Source: Vitrella brassicaformis (Eukaryota; Sar; Vitrellaceae). From it: a stretch of DNA of 37,075 nucleotides. Position numbers and translations under genes: made by a program. The stretch spans positions 1-37,075 of the forward strand of contig CDMY01000571.1 in NCBI GenBank assembly GCA_001179505.1, written 5' to 3'. Within the stretch, counting starts at the first letter, position 1. Each line of letters opens with the position of its first letter. The notes beneath the pieces are model-generated. The model ran no database searches and was not told where the DNA came from. It saw nothing but the letters and a program-made list of their open reading frames with translations. Below, in pieces: positions 33,038 through 37,075 of this stretch.

Positions 33038-35385
33038 ATGATGCGAAGGAAACCCCCCAAACTGCACGAGAGTGGCACACAGGCGATGCCTCAGTCGGCT
33101 TCTTCGTGCCGCTGTGTGCCGCTGAGGTCACTTTTTCGGAGGGGCCGGGGGAAGGACCTCGACAAATCGTCACAAAACGGGCAAGCCCCCGAGCCAATCA
33201 GGTGAGGATGGGAGGGATGCAGCCAGGGGGAGGCATTGGACACAGCAGAAACCGCCCCCACTCGCTCCACAGCTGCCCAGAGGAGCTGGGGCCGGCTGAG
33301 CACCTCTGGACGGGCGATGCGTGTCTGTGGTGCTTTCAGTCACCCCGTGGTGGTCCAGGAGGCCCTGGTTGAGGACCAGGCGCCCGCTGAGCCGGCAAGG
33401 ACCTATCTGCAGCCACCCAAGGCCCCTATTGCGTCGCCCACACCGTCTCCTCCTTCTGAGGACATCGGCCTCACCCTTCCCCTGCCTGACTCGCCCATCC
33501 TGCCACCGGCATTCAACGTGCCCTTGGAGCGCTTGCCAGACCAGGACATACTCGATGAGCCCGCCGACGAGGCTGCCGTGGCTGCAGCTGGGGAGGAGGA
33601 CCAGCCCCACCTGCGGCTCGATGACATGGAGCCGCCATCGCAGCTGCTGATGCTGGGAGAGGAGCGCATTGTGGAGCTCACTGGCCTGCTGGACTCAGGA
33701 AGGCTTGACGACCTGCTGGAGGAGGGGGGCCTGCCCTCTTCGCCGCACGAGACCACCCCGCCCAAGCCTGCCTCACCGCAGCCCTCCCTCTCGCCCTCTC
33801 GAGTGAACTTCATCGCCGGCGGTGTCGGCAAGGCATTGGACGACGACCTCCTCAGCAACGGGACCTTCCTGGACAACGTCGAGGAGGAAGAGCCGCCCCA
33901 GGCCACGCCCGTCATGGTCATCCCCCCGCTCTCGCCCACATCCACACCCGAGATGCGACGGCTAGAGGCATCGCAGCAAAACCGCCAGGCCGCTGGCGCG
34001 GCCGCAGAGGAGGCAGCGGGCGACGCGACGCGGCAGCGCAAGAGAAGAGACCACCTCAAGGACTTCCGGGATGGCTGGCAGCGGTTCGTCAAGCGGGGCC
34101 GGGAGATGATGACGCCCGCCAAGGTGCGGCAGAGATCCAAGCGCCCAGCCAAGGACAGAGCGGCCGATGCGTCAGCAGGAGGCGGCGAGGCGGCAAAGGC
34201 TCACCCTCGTCAGGCGTCCATCTGGGACTTCCTCGCCGGCCGCTCCTACACCCAATCGCTGAGCTCGTCCAACTCTCGCCCCGGCGTGTGCTGGTCCATG
34301 TTCGTGCACAACGACAGCCCGCCGCCCGACACAGGCGAGGAGAACTTCGACCGCACCGCCCACACACAGTACTACGACAAGGCAGAGGAGCCTTCCCACA
34401 GTTTGTTCCTCCACACCGAGGCCGTCAAGCTCAAGAGAGAGGAGGCGACCAGTGCGGCCGAGCCCGCCTCACCTGCTGCCGCCGACAGGACGGCGCCGTT
34501 GGAGGCCATGAGCGACGGCAGCCCGCGCGACAGTGAGACGGGTGGCTTCATCCGGTGCTTCTCGCGCGTCCGCCGCAAGTCGTCGGGGACCTTCACTGAG
34601 CGGGGGTCATCCCGGGACATCCGAGATGGCTCGGGGGTGGGGCTGGGAGTGGGCCTGGGGGTGGGGGATTCGCCCGGCAGGCAGCCACATGCCAATGACC
34701 CGTTGCGTGGTTTTTTGGCGTCGCTGCCCGACTTGGAGTCGTTGACGCCGCGACAGGTGGTTAACCACCTGGAGGACATCAAGAAGGAGGTCAGCCAACC
34801 GGCCTGGCCTGCTCGTGGATGGACTGACTGGTTCAGTCAGTCCGCGGCACTCCACTCCCTGTGCTTGTGTATGTGTGTGCGTGTGATTTGATTCAGTTTT
34901 TGAGTCACTATGAGGCCGAGAAAGGGCTGACGGCAGATAGACTTTATGGTCTTCTGATCAAGAGAGTGGTGAGTGAGACCACGCACGCTGAAGCACCCAC
35001 CGATGTGCCTGCCTGCCGGCCAGCATGTCATGGCACGTGTGTGTGATTGTGATGCTGCTGATGGTGTCTGTCGTGTCTGTCGGTTTGTTGGTTGACCAGG
35101 AGGGGGCACAGGCGCTGGCGGACAAGCAGCGGGTGGGTGGGTGTGGGTGGGAGGGATGGAGGGAACAGACAGATGGCATACAGACAGACACATAGAGCTC
35201 ATATGGATGGATCCCTGTGTGTGTTGTGGTCATGTTGTGTGTGCGCTGTCCACCCCGCCCATCCATCTACTGAGCTCAGTGGCTGGAGCCTGAGAAGGAC
35301 AAGTTGAATGAGTGGATCGAGACTTTCAGGAGCGAGCCAATCCTGAAACTGGCGGAGCGCAAGGTGGGTGAACCATCCACACGCA

Positions 35386-35439
<54 letters not shown>

Positions 35440-37047
35440 TACTGACGCACAGATGCGTCAGTCTATCTGTCTGTCTGTGTGTTTCTCTGTGTACGTATGT
35501 ACAGTTTCAGGTATGGGACATGTCAGTCGACCACTACAAACTCATGAAGCGCATGGAACCCACCGAGGAAAACAGAAAGGTGGGTGCACAAACCTCACAC
35601 ACACACACACATACACGGCATCGCTTGTGTCTGTGTGTGTGTGCCTTCTAGGGTGTGGACATCGACCCCAACGACTGGTCTCAGCTGGAGCCCATCCTGC
35701 GGCTGGCCGAGAACCCCGACGAGCAGCCCGTCTACCCCAAGCCAGAACCAACTAACGACCCACAGTCGCCGCAGCACCACCATGGCAGAGGCCACCGGCA
35801 CCACAAGCGCGGCTTTGGGTTAACGCACAAACAGCGCACTCGGGGAGGGCCGACCTCGCCAGAGGCGCAGCACAACCTCACACTCGAGGAACTGCAGGAG
35901 AAATATGTAAGGGGACATACAGACACACAGGTCAGACACACACGCCTGTATGTGTCTCCCTCTGTGTGTGTGGGTGTGGTTCGTTCGTTCGGTTCAGCCC
36001 GCTCACGCCTGGACCGAGTCCATCGGCAACAAACAGAGGAAGTTTCATTACAGGTGAGTGAGGTGAGTCAGGGGGCGGGCCGCAATCGACACACACATGT
36101 GCGGCTTGCCTGTGTGTCTGTGTGTCTGTCTGTCAGGTACCGTCCTGAGCCGGACCGTTCGGTGACGACGATCTGCAAGGGGTTCATTCCCAAGAACACC
36201 TACGACGTCGTCCAGATCATCAACGACAAACAGGAGCAGTGGGCGCCATTCTGCCACCGTGCCAGAAAGGTGAGTGGAGTGGGCAGAAGGCACTGCACTT
36301 GCCGTGGGGCGAAGATTGGAAGGTGACAACGGGTGTGTGTGTGCAGTTGAAGAGTCTGGATCGGGTGACGCAGGTGATCCAGCAGCTGTATAAGCTGCCC
36401 TGGCCGCTCAACAATGTGAGCGACCTCAATCCATCAACCAACCAACCAACCAACAACCACCTGTATGCTTCACCCCGTGTGTGTGTGCCGTGTGCCTGCA
36501 GAGGGACACCATCATCTTTGGCTACGGCAACGACGCTCTTGATGAGCTGGTACGACTACACACACATACACACAGCAGCAGTGCGGAAGCGGCCACGTGT
36601 GTGAGAGTGTGTGTGTGTGTGTGTGGTTATCGCTTCAGAACACTCTGGTTCTGGTGTGCGTCAGCCCTGACGAATGGGTCGACAAGGTGAGCAGAGCAGA
36701 GCAGGGCTGTGCATTGCACCGCAACCCTCGTCTCTCTTTCTGTCTTGTCGTCCAGGAGACCAACATGTTCCACGGCGTGCACGTGCCGCCGGAGGGCAAG
36801 GCCATGCCCCGCGTGCCCATCCGGTCACTGCTATTCTTCCTCAAACCTGTGAGCAACACACAACACAACTGCTGCAGCAATGGATGGATGGATGGATGGA
36901 TTGCTGGCTTTATGATGTGTGTGTGTGCTCTCCATTCATGTGTGTCCACAGTGTGGGCCTGACGGCACCATTTTGGAGGTGTATTCCAACGTCGACCCCG
37001 GCATCTCGCACGTCCCCATGTTCATCATCACCGAGATCACCAGACGG
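33038..37047 (+). CDS. START-like lipid-binding domain protein, 3' end outside window
   Basis: There are 14 exons in view, at least 890 residues: 33038-33201, 33340-34789, 34897-34968, 35100-35132, 35280-35363, 35511-35579 (or from 35505), 35652-35906, 35998-36053, 36137-36269, 36347-36415, 36502-36549, 36639-36686, 36756-36848 and 36952-37047. A GTAAGG donor follows, so the gene runs on. Residues 1 to about 500 are acidic, Pro/Ser-rich and disordered. A charged helical part follows. From about 710 comes a START-type fold: HYRYRPEPDRSVTTICKGF, YDVVQIINDKQEQWAPF, YKLPWPLNN, FHGVHVP, RSLLFFLKP and VDPGISHVPMFIITEI. START domains bind one lipid or sterol in a closed pocket. The start at 33038 is chosen because its exon ends in CAG|GTGAGG and fits the TTTCAG acceptor at 33339 in phase; ATG 33319 without that intron is the alternative. 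Confidence 0.75.
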
Positions 37048-37075
37048 GTAAGGGAAGTGACTGACGTGAGGGGGG

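Noticed and set aside
33236-34891. Single-exon start of the START gene at 33236
   Set aside because: That codon is TTG. A phase-matched upstream exon (33038-33201) with a GTGAGG donor fits better; the in-frame ATG at 33319 stays as the alternative.

Overview
The window is nuclear DNA of an intron-dense eukaryote. My best guess is a photosynthetic alveolate of the chromerid type (Vitrella-like). Every convincing gene is broken by short GT-AG introns, mostly 50-160 nt. Introns and spacers are full of (TG)n, (TCTG)n, (CATC)n and (GGGA)n repeats. Two genes look like plastid proteins, and one of these carries a signal peptide followed by a phenylalanine, the usual leader of complex red-lineage plastids. 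The species guess comes from memory and inference; no search was run.

Layout, left to right: (1) 188-516, minus: a two-exon, 80-residue secreted cysteine-rich protein. (2) 930-3321, minus: a TerC-family membrane protein in 11 exons. (3) 3630-6562, plus: an Omp85/Toc75/OEP80-type beta-barrel in 2 exons, head to head with TerC. (4) 6563-10095: 3.5 kb of tetranucleotide-rich spacer. (5) 10096-22971, minus: a 21-exon gene of about 3,597 codons that starts with a VPS13/chorein-type lipid-bridge region and continues in frame into ankyrin repeats, a P-loop NTPase-like domain and a long disordered tail. (6) 23540-28480, plus: a coiled-coil protein of about 1,060 residues with a tryptophan heptad segment. 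(7) 28774-32974, minus: an NF-X1-type zinc-finger protein with RING and R3H regions, whose model needs a 10-nt microexon. (8) 33038 to the right edge, plus: a START-like lipid-binding domain protein, cut off by the window.

From TerC rightward the genes alternate strand strictly, so they share three divergent starts (3322-3629, 22972-23539, 32975-33037) and two convergent ends. The TerC/Omp85 pair would share one promoter region for thylakoid and envelope biogenesis. The lipid-bridge gene and the START gene both concern lipid transfer but are not adjacent.

Exon models were built by hand from splice consensus, phase and family similarity. Each chosen junction keeps the reading phase. Weak spots are stated in the entries: the 5' ends of the coiled-coil and START genes, the end of exon 20, a 39-nt intron and a 66-nt optional intron in the coiled-coil gene.
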